A stretch of DNA of 64,000 bases, from contig OX387191.1 in assembly GCA_947561395.2 (NCBI GenBank), forward strand, positions 34,985,439-35,049,438. The letters run 5' to 3'. Both the position numbers and the translations under genes were made by a program. Shown here piece after piece: positions 41,279 through 53,977 of the stretch. The number at the start of each line of letters is the position of its first letter. The stretch's first letter is position 1. The notes below the pieces were generated by a model, which saw only the letters and a list, made by a program, of their open reading frames with translations, made no database searches and was not told the origin of the DNA. The stretch is from Buxus sempervirens. Its lineage: Eukaryota; Streptophyta; Magnoliopsida; Buxales; Buxaceae.

Positions 41279-43007
41279 TAGAGCTGTAAGTAGGGCGGGC
41301 TGGGTTTCAATGAGTTCGGGCTCAACCCTAACTAAAATTGGTGAACCCAAACTCTCCTCGGCCCGCCTTAACCCAAACTCTTTGAGCCCAAACCCAACCC
41401 TAAAATTATTTCTTGAGTTCGGGTTGGGTTCGGGCCAGCCCAAACTTTTTTTTCTACTTGATACAATGATACATTCACATATATAAGGCTACAATATTTC
41501 GATATATATAATAAAGTTTATTGGCATACATTGACTTGTTTGTGTATTAGGTTAAAAAATGATCTCTATAAGTCCACCAAACTTTTGATGTGTGTAAAGA
41601 GCCTTAGAACAAAATATTCACTAAGATATTTATGAGTTTCACATGTCTTCCAATCTGATGCAACCATCCATCATAACGCATGGAATTAACAGCAATACAA
41701 CAAATACAGTAGCAGAATTAATCCTAACAAGGCCTCCTCTACTCTCAAAGAAACAATAGATAGAAAATGATGACTTGATTAGCAACCCACTCAATCACTG
41801 TTTCACAAAAATTGCAATGTTGCATACAGGACCTACCCCATTTGAAATTCCAGAATTAGTTTCATTGCATTTTTACATTGTTTAAGTATTCAAACCTTAA
41901 TCTAAAAATAATACCTTTTACAAAATCAATCAACTTTTGTAATTTTAAATAGACTTAATATTCATGTTTCCTATCTCTTCCAATTACTTTAGAATCTACG
42001 TTTTTTTTTTGGCTGAGATAGAATCTACGTTTCAAATATTAGAACCATGAAATTATGTAAGAAACACATAACTCATTTGCATATGACCAAACAAGAACAA
42101 TAAATCAAGATTTTAGGGGATATATATTGATGTTAAAAATAACATAAAATAAAATACTACTAAAGTAATAAGATTTTCTATTTTGCTACCTTATCGGAAA
42201 TCAAATTTTAATGAAATTTTGCTTCTAGCAGTAAAAGATTGGGGATTGAAATATCTGAACTAACTTTGTAGTCAAAGAGGTAAATAATTTTAGATTATAT
42301 GGTGCATAGCTGAGGAAAAGAAACAAACCCTCCCAAGCACACATTAATGGATCTTATCCAAATCGAGTACTAGAAAAGAGAGGAATTAAACAGTACCTGA
42401 AAGCAGTGAACAAATGGGGAAAGATGAGATGCCCAATTTAAAGAGAGATGCCCGATTTGACAAAAATAGCAATCGCAAATCCCTTGTGACTTGTAAGCGA
42501 TGAATCTGTATCGCAAATCCCTTGTGAGCAATCGCAAATCCCTTGCTGCTGGAACTGTACCCCACTGTATTGACAGCGACGCCGACGGCAACTGTATTGC
42601 TAGCTCTTGCCGATCAAGCTCCCTTGTTGGGGGTTTGTCTAGCTAGGTTGTCTTTGAGATGTGAGGTATTGATAGTAGAAGAGAGGGACAGTAAGTCACT
42701 GAGAGGGGTGAGCAATTCCAACTTCCGCGGTAGAGATATGGGAGAAGACAAGAAACTTTTAGGTTTGCAGGAAACAATCGTATGGAGGTTTGCAGGAGGA
42801 GGTTTTAGTGGTATATATACTTCGGGTTATTCGGGTTTTTTTCGGGTTGTACCTTGTGAGCCCGAACCCAACCCGAACTCAACTTCGGGCTCCAGATTGA
42901 GCCCGGCCCAAACCCAAACCCAAACCCAAACTTATTTCTTAAATTGGGCTGTTATTCGGGCTGGGTTAGGCGGGCTTCGGGCGGTCCGGGCCAAACTTAT
43001 AGTTCTA
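41279..43007. mobile_element. Non-autonomous hAT transposon, 1.73 kb
   Basis: Perfect 8-bp target duplication GTGGGAAT (41271-41278 and 43008-43015). Terminal inverted repeats are TAGAGCTGTAAG and, on the other strand, TAGAACTATAAG, 10 of 12 matching. Subterminal regions are packed with GGGTTCGGG/CCCAACCC-type words in both orientations, as is usual for hAT elements. The core is A/T-rich, with three copies of ATCGCAAATCCCTTG near 42473, 42509 and 42531. No transposase is encoded, so it needs one in trans. It lies in element X gag. I cannot tell whether the core derives from a host gene. Confidence 0.93.
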
Positions 43008-43015
43008 GTGGGAAT

Positions 43016-44581
43016 AGAGTGTCCCGTGGTGGCGAATGTGTTGCCATAGGTGCTGGCTGAGGTGGTTGCCCCTGCTGGATTTCTGGCATTTGAATTCTCA
43101 TAGCTCGCATCATGGCCACCTATTGGCTTAGATCTATTATGACTGGTTGTTCTTCAACCCCTTGCTATGTGGATGACGGAGTTGGTACCTCAGAAGAATT
43201 CATCGCAATCCTTTCTTACTGTGAATATAGTGTTCTGAATGGTGATCTTGGTGTGAAATGTCCAAAGATTACATCAAGAGGCTGGTTTGTTCTTCATTGC
43301 ACCATCTTGTGTATGGAAACACCTTCAAGTCCTGATCAGTCTTTTGTCTTTCATTTGCTTTTGGTATCGGACCACAGAAAAACTTACAACTTGCCAGCAA
43401 GGGCGAAATTTACATGATATTTACAAAAATTTGCAAAGAATTCATCTTTAGGGTTGTTGGGAGCCCAAAAGAAGGGTATAAATTGCCTCAAAGGTAGGTG
43501 AGTTGAATTCCTAGATTTAGGTTTCATGCCCTTGTTTTGATCTGGCTTGCTTTCATTTGATTGTCTGATCTGGCCGGCTTTCATCTGCTCAAACAAGACC
43601 GATTTGGACTTAGGGTGCTCCCAGCGGACTTAATGGGTCAGGGCCCATGGCTAACAGGACTCATTGCATGGATCTGAGGTAGTCCCCCTGATCAAAGTTA
43701 GGTCAGCTTCCTAAATTAGGGCTAAGGCAGCCCTTGATCTGGGGTTTACTCAATTTGATGCAAAAAGGTGGGGGTTGCTGCCCTTCATGGACTCTTGAGT
43801 TTTAAATTGATTTTATTCCTCTTCATTCATCATTCACATAGTAGGGTGTATCAGAACATTAGGTGGGAAAAGGGGACCCAGCCCGAGACAAATGCCTACA
43901 AGGGTCTGAGCTAAGTACTAGACCCTCGCATACCATGGCAAGAAATCAGTGGCGCTATAGGAATCCAGTTACCTGGGAGGATGTTTTACCTTGCTTTCCC
44001 TGGCAAGCCACGGACGCGTGAGGCTAATACCATCCCAAAATTTGTTTATACTATAGAGAAGGGTGGCTGCTAGAGAGATCTAGGTTTTGGTAATCATTCA
44101 ATCGGATCACCCACAAAGGCTCCCTCGCGCGTGTCACCCCACACAATTTGTATCAAAGCATGTAAACAAACCACAATGTGCGTAAGTGCACATGTGTGCA
44201 TGGGAAGGAATTTTCACTATCTCATATAGTAAAGTGATGAATTGGTACACAAAACGATGTTCCGGGAGAGTTCCTAGGTAATTGGAGGGGTCACAGTGTC
44301 TCACTTAAAAACTAATTTCCTTAGGCAATTATTTCGTCCTTTATGACAGAACTCCCCATAATACGTTTTCTTGTGTATATTCAACACTTACTAAGTAAGG
44401 CGGCAAATCTTCCTTGACCAATTTGTGCAAGTGTGTGCATATGTATAAAAAGAGTGTGCATGCATGTGCAAGTGTGTGCACATGTGCAAAGAATAAGCCC
44501 ATTATAATCCAACTAATCAAACTGGGTTGGGTCAGCCCCCAGCGATTCTGGGTTTGATCAAAGCAGAGATTCTGGGTTCGA
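43016..44581 (-). pseudogene. Element X leader and start of gag
   Basis: Moving left from the primer-binding site there are about 1.3 kb of leader with no protein I recognise. A gag start follows near 43210 (MNSSEVPTPSS on the minus strand), and then a P/Q-rich segment (IQQGQPPQPAP near 43060) up to the hAT element. The same composition continues at 41191-41278 (PPQQKPFVPVQLGQ), up to LTR Y. The region is degraded. Confidence 0.55.
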
Positions 44582-44599
44582 TCCCCAGCGGAGTTGCCA
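44582..44599 (-). other. Primer-binding site of element X
   Basis: On the minus strand TGGCAACTCCGCTGGGGA follows the LTR end after three bases. The match continues into ATCGAACCC, the complement of a tRNA T-arm, so the similarity to a tRNA 3' end spans more than the usual 18 bases. It fixes the minus orientation of X. Confidence 0.85.
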
Positions 44600-44602
44600 A
44601 GT

Positions 44603-46861
44603 TGTGCTCACTTCGGGTTTGCTGAAAAAGCGTGTTACATGTTTTATGGAGTCGCCACTACCTGAAATGGTGCAGGTAGACACCTTGTTTAATTTTTTGG
44701 TCTGCACCAGTGATTTTGGATAAGTGACCCGATTACAACCCAGGGAAGTCCTTGAACACCTTGGGTTGCCTCACTGAAGTGGGTTCCCTTAAATCAGTTG
44801 GATCATATTTGGGCTAATTTATTATTACTTAATTTTTTTTATCTTTTATCTTCTATATTTTTTTTTTAATTTTTTTATGATCACATGTGTACAAACATTG
44901 GAGGAATGGGAGTTGTTGTGCTACATCCTATACCAAATATAATACATATGTAAAAAAAAAAATTCCAAAATAAGGAAATCCAAATCAAATATTTCAATAT
45001 GGAGCAATGTACTTGGTTTCTTACAAAAAAATAAAAAAAATATTTATTTATTTATATTTATATATATTTTATTTAACCTAGCCACATCATTTTATTTTTT
45101 TATTGCTTTCTTATGCCTTTTTTATCATAATTTAGTTGCACAAAGCATGTGTCAAAAAAAAAAAAAACTCAATCATATTTGATCATTGAAGATTACACTT
45201 TATTTTCCATATTTTTTTATTCTTATTTCTAAGAATTTGGATAAAAGGAGAAGTGTTATAAGAAATTAATTAAAGTTACAAATGTTTAAGCCTATGATCT
45301 AAAAAAATAATTAAGAAATTAAAATTAAATATATTAGTTAAACCTATTATCTAAAGAATTAAGAGAAGAATTAAAAAAAATTCTGGTTGTTATAGTTAAG
45401 TATGTTGTTATTTGTTTAAAAAGAAAGAACAAATGAAGACCTAAGGGTTATTTAAAAAGGTTTTAAAGAAGGGGTAAAACATGAAATAAAATAAGTTCTT
45501 TTTAAATCCTTCAACTTTTTAGAATAACAAATTAACCACAATAGTTCATCAAAATTTCAAAAATCAACCCCCAAAACCATTCGTTCAACAGATTTTTTTT
45601 TCTTTGCTTGGCTTTCCCCATCTTCCCATCTATCCCCTTTATTTCACTCCAACTTCTCTAAATTACTTTCTAATTTTCAAACACAAGAGAAGAAGAATTA
45701 AGAGAAGAATTAAAAATTAAAGTTACAAATAAAAAAAATGCGGCCATGTCCATAACAATGACATGCTTTATTTAAAAACACTAACATGAAATAACACATT
45801 CGGCCATAACAATAACATGCTTTGTATTATCTTCACTTTGACAATTTAACAATATTAAAAAAATACTTGATTAAAGAATCAACAAATAAAATAAAATAAA
45901 AAACCTGGTATGGAGTCGATTTCCTGGAAATTGGTGAGCACAACTCCATATGTTTCCCCCCTTTTTCTTGCACAAACTCCTTCCACCTCTTTTTCTCACT
46001 CCCCTCTTTGATTTTTTCAAAGAACTCTCTTCTTTTCTCCCCCCTTTTGCTCCCAACTTCAAGCCCTTTTATAAAGAATTCCCACCCCTTCAACTTCTTA
46101 ACCTCTAACCTTTCCTCTTCCTCTCCTAAACCTCTCCTCTCCCTAACTTCTCTTCTTCCTCTCTTAAACATCTAACTCCTCCTCTTCCTCTCTTAAACAC
46201 CTAAACTCCTAACTCCTCCTCTTCCTCTCTTAAACACCTAAACCCCTAACTCTTCCTCTTCTTCTCTTTAAATAGCTAAACCCCTAACTTTTCCTCTTCT
46301 TCTCTTTAAACACCATCATTTATTTAGGCTTGGTCAAAGTCTATTTTGTCCCATATTTTTTAAGCTTATATTTTTTTAAGCTTAGTCTTAATATCTCAAA
46401 AGAACATGAGTGGGACCAATTCGTCCAACTCATTTCTCTTTGTTTATATTTTTTTATTTGCTTTTAATCCTAAAACTTTCATTAACTTTGTTATTAAATT
46501 TTTTATTTATTTGCATAACAAACCCCATTAGGAAACTTACTTGTTTACTAAAAGAACCCCAAAATTTTTTATTTATCATTGGTTACATGTCAGCCACCAT
46601 GGCGTACACGTTGCTACCATGTGGCATCCAATTTCAGTTTTATAAAAATCACCAAACTACCCTTTATTTCTTTTATTCGTAACTTAGCCGTTTGAGCATG
46701 GTTTTGGTGCATCGGAATCGGCTCAGAATTCTCTTTATTATGGGCTTGTTATTTCAAAAAGATAGGTCCACTATAAAAACCACGATTTAGGTGTCCACAT
46801 ATATGCCTGTTTAAGATATGCTTCTTGGGCAATTTTATGGTGCAAAAATAGGGTGCTGACA
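44603..46861 (-). repeat. 5' LTR of element X
   Basis: On the minus strand it runs from TGTCAGCACCCTATTTTTGC (46861) to GTGAGCACA (44603), 2259 bp. TATA box CTTTATAAAA lies at 46067-46076 (minus). The sequence is A/T-rich and includes a CCTCTTCCTCTCTTAAAC tandem block. The start resembles those of Y, Z and W. CTAAG at 46862-46866 should be the target duplication. Confidence 0.85.
46085..46315. repeat. C/T-rich tandem repeat in the X LTR
   Basis: About six degenerate units of about 36 bp share CTCCTCTTCCTCTCTTAAAC and ACCTAAACCCCTAACT. They lie just upstream of the TATA box on the minus strand, so they are in U3. Confidence 0.8.
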
Positions 46862-48870
46862 CTAAGATCTCACCTCTTTTGCTCATAAGGAGGGACTAAA
46901 CATAGCCCAAAAAACCACAACCGATCTTCACTCATCCAAACTTGCTTCATGACCATTTACTTACTTAGCATAAGAAGCCCATAACATGTGTATATTCTGA
47001 GGTGAAACACCCAATATTAGTAAGTAAAGAAAAATTCTTAAGAAGCCAGATATGTCCTTAAAGACGAATTGAATATATCAAAGGTGGTAGTAATCAAAAG
47101 AGTATGTGCTTGTGAGTTAAAAAAACAAAGTGTTTCATGCCAACATTTAAAGAAAAGAAAAGAAAACAAACATAAATGGATTTTGGACACACTTTTAATA
47201 TGCTATGAATAAGTGTGTGTAGTGTACTATCTTTGGGAAAACACTTAACATAATGAGTGAAGATGGTCAAGTGGGTGCATGTGTGTCAATGAAACCGGCA
47301 TATCTATATATCTTATAAATGGCCAAGAACTCTACATACTCTACTTTCCATGCAAGAGAATCAAGAAGACAATTAATCTCTAAGATATACACACATGCAA
47401 GGGATTGACAAAAAAATCAATTAAAGAAAGGGAAGGGGGACAAGAGATTAGGGGTACAATAGATGGAATCAAGAGGACAACCCCCTCCTTAAATATAGGA
47501 TGGATCAATCATGAAAGAGATATTCACAATGTCCTAAATAGACCATTATTATGTACAAAGGCCCTCCTCCCCTTTCGGTGTAGAGATCCCCCTCTTATCA
47601 AGGGGGTCCCATATCATGCAAAGAAGAGAACAAACGGTGAGAGCAAAACAATAAGAAATAGATCCAAAGCAACTAAATGTAGGTATACTCAAAAAAATTT
47701 GATTTAAATGTATATTACATACAAAGCTAATGGGAATCTTACCTTGCTACTATTTCCCTTCTTAAGATGTGGTCCTCCAAGTTGACGATGACAGCAACTT
47801 CAAAGCCTTCCTTAGCTTAAAGAGAGGGTCTTTTCTAGTTTTCAAGAGGTTAGAAGAGAGAAAGGGATGAGAAGGATACTATAAGGGGCAAAATAGGGAT
47901 TTTTATGGAGGGTAGAGGGTTAGGAGTGATATGGATGTTTACTGGTCGCAGGAGAAGGGGATGGGATGAAAGGAGGGGACCAACCTTGAGACATGGGGGC
48001 TGGGGCCCCCTTTTATAGACAAAAAATTCCGAAACCGCACTTAAAGTGCGGTCGCGCCATCCATGTGCGCAAATCTTCGTGAATCTACCAACTGTCGCCG
48101 AAGATAAGATTTCATCAGCATTTCAAGTGCGGTTTAAGGCAAACCACACTTCAAATGCGGACACGCATGTTTTTAAAATGTGTGATTTGAGACCACTTAC
48201 TCAATTTAGTTTATAATTCAGATTCTGTCCGATTTTATCCGATTTTTTGATTATTTTAATATAAAAAATCAAGATATTTTTTTATGAAATAATTATTTTA
48301 TTCCGATATTTATTTGCTGCTCCTTTTTTTGCTCTTTTGCCACGCGAGCAGATTCCCTAAAACTTTGACCGGCCATAACTTTTTCGTTTGATGTCTGATT
48401 TTTGCAAACTTAGTGGCATTTGAATCAGCTTGGAATTCCATATCCACTAGGCTAGAGTTTGGCGGAAAATTCAGGCTTTTTAGCAGAAGTGCAAAATTGC
48501 TCCCCGGAATGCAGTTTTGCTCGTATCTTGCTCTCTGGGACTCCGATTCCAGCAAACTCAGTTGCGTTGGAATCGTGTCGAGATCCCCTATCCAATGGGA
48601 TTAAGTTAGGCAGCTAAATTAGGCTTGAGCAGAAAGTCATTTTCTGCTCCCCACAAGTTTGACCAGTTCATAACTTCTTCATCAGGACTCTGATTTGCGC
48701 AAGTTCAATTGCGTCGAAATCGTGTCGGAATTCTCTTTTGATTGTGAAGAAGTTTGGTGGTCAATTTTCATTGGATCAAAAAGTCAACTTTTTGACCCCT
48801 TCGGGTTTGAATTTTCAATTTGAATTTTTATTTTCTGCATTTTTTGGGGTGCAAAAATCAGGTGTCTACA
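46862..48870 (-). mobile_element. LTR Z (minus), cut by element X
   Basis: It starts at 48870 on the minus strand with TGTAGACACCTGATTTTTGC and runs left to the X insertion; the remainder is out of view. About three diverged copies of the Y-type module (core TTGCGTTGGAATCGTGTCGA) lie at 48390-48760. Two strong palindromes (48034-48052 and 48125-48151) precede a minus-strand TATA box (CTATAAAA, 48011-48018). A splice-donor-like CAAGGTAAGAT lies near 47740. No gene was found. Confidence 0.7.
48011..48151 (-). promoter_or_regulatory. Promoter of LTR Z with two palindromes
   Basis: ACCGCACTTAAAGTGCGGT (48034-48052) is a perfect 19-bp palindrome about 16 bp upstream of the TATA box on the minus strand. 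A 27-bp imperfect palindrome with arms AAGTG-C-GGTTT and AAACC-A-CACTT lies at 48125-48151. Both contain the word AAGTGCGG or a close match, and a third partial copy (TTCAAATGCGG) follows. Confidence 0.65.
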
Positions 48871-50548
48871 CAAGCCACGAGTGAACTACAAGCACGGCCA
48901 AAATATAGCTCTCAGGTGTGAGTCATAAGTAAACTATAAGCATGACCAATAAAAAGCATAGGTAATCCAATGCCACATTAAAGTGTATGGTGGTAACCCA
49001 AATAAAACCAATGTCGAGATACACGGCTAATGACCAAGTCGAGATACACGACGGGTCGGGATTGTTGTAGCACGACCAGATACAGGAAGGCCTCGTCGAG
49101 ATATACAACGGGAGCATAAGTGAGAGACAAGTTTAACTTACCAAGATAATTACATTTCACTTCCTAGCTATGCTATGGATCCACACTAAGCATTGCCCGT
49201 TAGAAACAACTCACAACCAAAAATATTTAATAATAACTTGTCTCAAAATAGAATGTGTTCAACAATGAAATAAGTTCTCAATCAACCATAAACATCTCAA
49301 CCCAAGACACATGAGAGATGAATTTAACTACAAACATCTTATCCCAAGATATATGAGAGAGGAATTTAAGCACTCTGAGATACACAAAGGAAAACAATGA
49401 AATAAATTCTGTTGTCGATGAAACCATATACAAATATTCAGAAATATAATATTAAAAGTAAGAAATTGCTCAAATCAGAAAATAAATAGATAACTCAATC
49501 CTAAGCTTGAAAATATATTATCTTTACCAAAATATGCCCAATTCCTTGATTAATTGTCTAAGCAGTAATTTACTGATGTGAACACTCTTAATTTACTTAT
49601 ATTAAAGTATTAGATAGCTTACCAAATCAATATATTAAGATTTACTTAAATTCATCCCCTAGTTGGTTGTTATTCTTAATATTTACTCAATAATGCCTAA
49701 ATATCCTCTTTAAAGAACCTAAGGTGTCAAAGCTTGTTAACATTGATATTTAGTACATCCAGAGGGTATTTTAGGTATGTAGTGAAGTTTAGGAGTAGGT
49801 TATTTTAACCAAAACCAATTCTAAATAGGTTAAGTCCACTTATTACTTCATAATACCTCTTTATAGTCCTTTACATTCATCGTTCCAAATTAATATTCTT
49901 TTATCCAAATTGAATTCTGCAACTTCTTACATCTCAAATTATCCTAATGACAGATGTTACAACTTTAGAATTCCAAGAAAAATCATTAAAATAGATTTGG
50001 GCAGAAAAACCAAAGTTCAAAAAAATTTGACAGAGGTCGCTCGACATTGCGCTCAAGCGGGTTGTCAAGCACCCTTTTCTGGGTGAAATTTTGCTTAGAC
50101 ATTCGGGATCGCACTCGAGCGTCCTCCCGGGTATTGAGTTTCAAGGTTATGTTATTCTATTTTTAAAATACACACGTGAAGCGCCTACGATTGCGCTTGA
50201 GCTCTGACGAGGGACTGGCCAAATTTCATTCTGGTCTTTCTGATTTCAGAAATATAAAATTCTTTTTGTAGTTTTAATTATTTCTAGTCTTCATTTTGAA
50301 TTACTTCTAAAACAACCCTAAAATATTCTCATCAATCATATCTTAATATAAAGTTTCCTACTTAAATTAAATCCCTTATGATCAACCTTTTTATGATTTC
50401 TTTAAAAGTGTATGAAAGCAAAACCATCTTATAAAATTCTCAACTCTTCAAACCAAGATCTAAATCAAAACAAATCATGATAAAACATCTAGATCATGTG
50501 AAAACATGCAATTTCTCCAGTTTTCAAAGTGTTTGCTACTTGCCTCAA
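48871..50548 (-). mobile_element. H: Tekay-like LTR remnant (minus)
   Basis: A/T-rich sequence without genes. A phrase near 49150-49190 (TTTCACTTCCTAGCTATGC, CTATGGATCCACAC) matches the D LTR equivalent near 51385-51415. Like the D LTR it carries CGCTCRAGCG-type words (about 50037-50065, 50110-50125 and 50190-50205). It is therefore taken as part of a related LTR into which D (left flank CTCAA) was inserted. Its own ends are not defined. Confidence 0.5.
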
Positions 50549-53004
50549 TGTAACGCCTCGGATCCAGGTTTATTTAAATGCATAAACCCAAATCTGGTTC
50601 GTTAGAAAAAATGGCCCAAAACACTATTCCAGACTTAAACAACTTCATTTATTATATCAAAGTGCGGAAACAAAATCGTCTTTCAGAAGCGCGGAATTAA
50701 ACTACCAAAATAATCATTTTATTTTTTCATCTATGAAGTCTGGAAAGAGTTCAACTAACTAACATAAATAACATCCACCAAGGTGTGGATTAAAGATACC
50801 AATCATTCTTTCAAAAGACATCAACTCCTTAATATAAATATTGAAAATAATCCCTAAGAAAATAAGTCTAACTGTCTCTCTAAGTCTTACACAGGAATGA
50901 AATAATCTTCTTCCTGGTATTCACAGTATTCTCCCGGTGTCTCTACCCCGAATATCTTCTCACCAGGAATATCTGAAAACAAAACTGATAAAACAATAAT
51001 GTGAGAAACACTATCTCAGTAAGCAGTCATGCAAATAGTTGACCATAATAAAATATGCAACGTTTAATCCGAATAACCACAAGAAGAATCAAGACAACGA
51101 TGAAATAAAATTTGTCCACCTCATGGGACTCATGAAATAGTATACCAGATAAAGAGAGTAGACATGTGCCAATATGCTACCTAGCCGAATTAGGATGGAT
51201 TAGCCACCTTGTAGTTTGGCTATTCAATACTAACGGAAGAACCCAACCATGAGTTAGCATGTACGGCCCAACCAATCCAGGAGTGGGTAACGTAGCGACC
51301 GACCAATCCAGGAGCGGTACCATCCTCGAGATGATGGAATGCCTCAGACACAGAATTCAAACCCCTCTAATACACATTTCACTTGCTAGCTATTCTATGG
51401 ATCCACATAACTGCTAAGCCCACTCAACAGTGAGAAAACCAACCAGGGTAATGGAAATACTTCTCAATGACACCCACTAAATACATAACCATATCTGTAA
51501 CCAAATCCGCCCATGCGGGATAAAATAAATCAGGCACCTGCCTTGTCACACCATGTGACCCAAAATAAAACTGAATGTACGAAGTCATATATCCAAAACT
51601 CCAGGTTTCAACGGGTCAATATGTCCCGAATGTGTATCGATGCCATCGATGCACATAATACCTTCATATTACCCAAACACAGGTATATGAACAAACAAAA
51701 CCAACCTTGGTTATAAATAAAATCTTTTGGAACAATAGAATCATGTAAAAGTTCTTATTTAGAAACATCTACCCAAAATCTTTATAAAACTGAATTTTAA
51801 ACATCCACCAATGCAAACACTTCCCAAATACCCCAATCTGGATGGTACATAGGCTAAAATTGAATAGAACCACTTCCTTAGTGAAAACTAGGTTGAAAAG
51901 TCAAGTTTCTCAAAATATGATAGACTGGTTGCTCAAGCGGCGGCCAAGGGTGCTCGATCGGCCTTACAAAACTGGTGAATTCAGGGTAGGTCGCTTGAGC
52001 GATTGTTCTAGCAGTTGTACAATCTCTGTAAAACTGCTCTTGGGTTTTCAACTATATACATAGATCGCTCGAGGGACTGCTCAGGCGGTCCGGTACGTGA
52101 AAATCCGTAACTTTACGAAATTCAATAAAAACTCCACAACTTAATATTCAATGCATAAAAACCATTCTAAATCATTCCAAAATACATTATACACATGCTA
52201 GAACAATTCCCAACACATAAAACATCATAAATAACGAAATCAACGTATCAAACATCGAATAACCATGAATATCGTTTAAACGTGAATTTAGATTTTATGT
52301 AAGTGTCAAGGGACTATTTACCTGGTTTTAGGAACTTAAATCTCCTTTAAGAGCCACGAAATATCCCTCCTAAGTTTGGCACACAATCTCAACAATCCTC
52401 GATCAAGTCTGGGTTCAAAAATCACACTTTTAAGACTTTCAAACATATGAAAATCTCCAGAACAGAACTTATCTCTATATGGCTCTTACCTGTTCTTTGT
52501 GCTCGAAAATCCTCTCTTTTCCTTCTCTAAGACGGCTCCACAGTTGTTTAGGGTTTAGGTTTTTGATCACAAGGCAGCTAAGAAGAAAATAGGAAACAAT
52601 AGAAACACATGGCTAGTATTTCTGTTTTTGTGATGGACGTGCATAACTCCATGCACTACTAGGTCTTTGTTTAATTTATTTTAAAGTCTTTTTACTTAAA
52701 TGCCCTTTCTTCCTTAAACCTATTGCAACTAAACCATCTTAACCCTCGGGTCAACCCACTAGCATTGGGTTCGACCAACCCCTTGTATTCTCCTTGTTTA
52801 TGATCCAATTAATTCTTAATAATAATATAGTAGCACAATAATTATTATTTTAAATTTATCACTCAGTCAATAATCATGATCTCACGTTACATAAGCGCTC
52901 CTATCATCTCCGGTTCATCTTGAACTCCTCCGGTTTGAACCATGATCTCATCCCCTGCATATTATTAATCAATTAGTTTAGTTACTAAAATCTGGGATTT
53001 TACA
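50549..53004 (-). repeat. 3' LTR of element D
   Basis: On the minus strand it runs from TGTAAAATCCCAGATTTTAG (53004) to GATCCGAGGCGTTACA (50549), 2456 bp. A purine-rich tract (TTGTAGGGGGGAGAA on the minus strand) lies next to it at 53005-53019. Degenerate GGTCGCTTGAGCGA words lie at 51930-52090. A splice-donor-like AACAGGTAAGAG (minus) is near 52490. Confidence 0.9.
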
Positions 53005-53972
53005 TTCTCCCCCCTACAATTAAATTTCGTCCTCGAAAATTTTACCTCGAGATTCCTCAAATAAGGACGGGTACTTCTTCTTCATTTTAGATTCCAACTC
53101 CCAAGTGGCTTCTTCCATTGTATGACTCTGCCACAGCACTTTAACAAGTGGAATCACCTTTGTACGAAGGATCTGCTCACGTCTGTCTAATATCTGCACT
53201 GGATGCTCTGCATAAGTCAAATCTTCACGTAAGACCAAAGGCTCGTGGTTAATGATATGACTAGGGTCATGCACATATCGACTTAGCATTGAAACATGGA
53301 ACACGTCATGAACTGTTCCAATTGATGATGGTAATGCTAAGCGGTATGCCACTGGTCCTACTGCACCAACAATCTTAAAAGGTCGTAAAAATCTGGGGGA
53401 AAGCTTTCCTTTCTTGCTGAACCTTCTTATATCACGGAAAGGAGATATCTTGATAAATACCTTATCCCCAATCTCAAATTTTAGATCTCGTCACCTAGTA
53501 TTTGCGTAACTCTTTTGGCGACTTTGAGTTGCCAATAATCTCTGCTTGATCAACTTCACCAAGTCTACATTGTCTTGCACATACTGAGGTCCTAATAGCT
53601 GCCTCTCACCAACTTCTTCCCAACAAACTGGTGATCTACATGCTCTTCCATATAATGCCTCATATGGTGCCATCTGAATGCTTGCCTGATAACTGTTATT
53701 GTAGGCGAACTCCACCAAAGGAAGGTGCTTACTCCAATTACCTCCCCAATCAAGGACACAACATCGCAACATATCCTCAAGTGTTTGAATGGTCCTTTCT
53801 GACTGCCCATCGGTCTGTGGGTGGGGTAATTCTTCCCATGAGGTTTTAATCTGAAGAATATGCTATAACTTGACCCTGCTGCATCAACACACAACCCAAA
53901 CCAATCCTGGATGCATCACAATAGACTGCAAAAGGCTCATTCGTGGATGGTACAATCAACACTGGGATCGTG
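53005..53972 (-). pseudogene. Element D integrase C-terminus and chromodomain-like region
   Basis: Minus-strand reading shows the end of integrase ([32 protein letters not shown] near 53620-53740), then VHDVFHVSMLSRYVHDP, and a chromovirus C-terminus (PVQILDRREQILRTK, VKVLWQSHTMEEATWE near 53090-53200). This tail is typical of Tekay/Del elements and is thought to guide integration to heterochromatin. The region is degraded and continues across E1. Confidence 0.85.
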
Positions 53973-53977
53973 GTAAG

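Larger units (their letters stand above)
1..46861 (-). mobile_element. Element X: gypsy-type element on the minus strand, split by five nested elements
   Basis: The 5' LTR is 44603-46861 and the primer-binding site 44582-44599. Gag is in 43016-43300, 41191-41278 and 14569-16618, and the interior continues to the left window edge. It is interrupted by solo LTR A, element C, the Y solo LTR (itself holding G) and a hAT element. The gag resembles that of Tat-lineage element G, including the GSPGHSTKRCW motif. No protease, reverse transcriptase or integrase is seen in the visible interior, so it may be a gag-only non-autonomous derivative (TR-GAG or LARD type). It is broken in several places. Its 3' LTR would lie left of the window. 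CTAAG follows the LTR at 46862-46866, but the partner duplication is out of view. Confidence 0.75.

Noticed and set aside
42543-43049. Plus-strand 168-codon frame in the hAT element
   Set aside because: Crosses the subterminal repeats and the right end of the transposon; P/N/T repeats mirror the CCCAACCC words.
44566-44599. tRNA-like sequence GGGTTCGATCCCCAGCGG
   Set aside because: Only the T-arm and 3' end are present; it is the complement of the X primer-binding site extended into the T-arm, not a tRNA gene.
45833-46171. Minus-strand 112-codon K/E/R-rich frame
   Set aside because: Derived from the C/T-rich tandem repeat in the X LTR.
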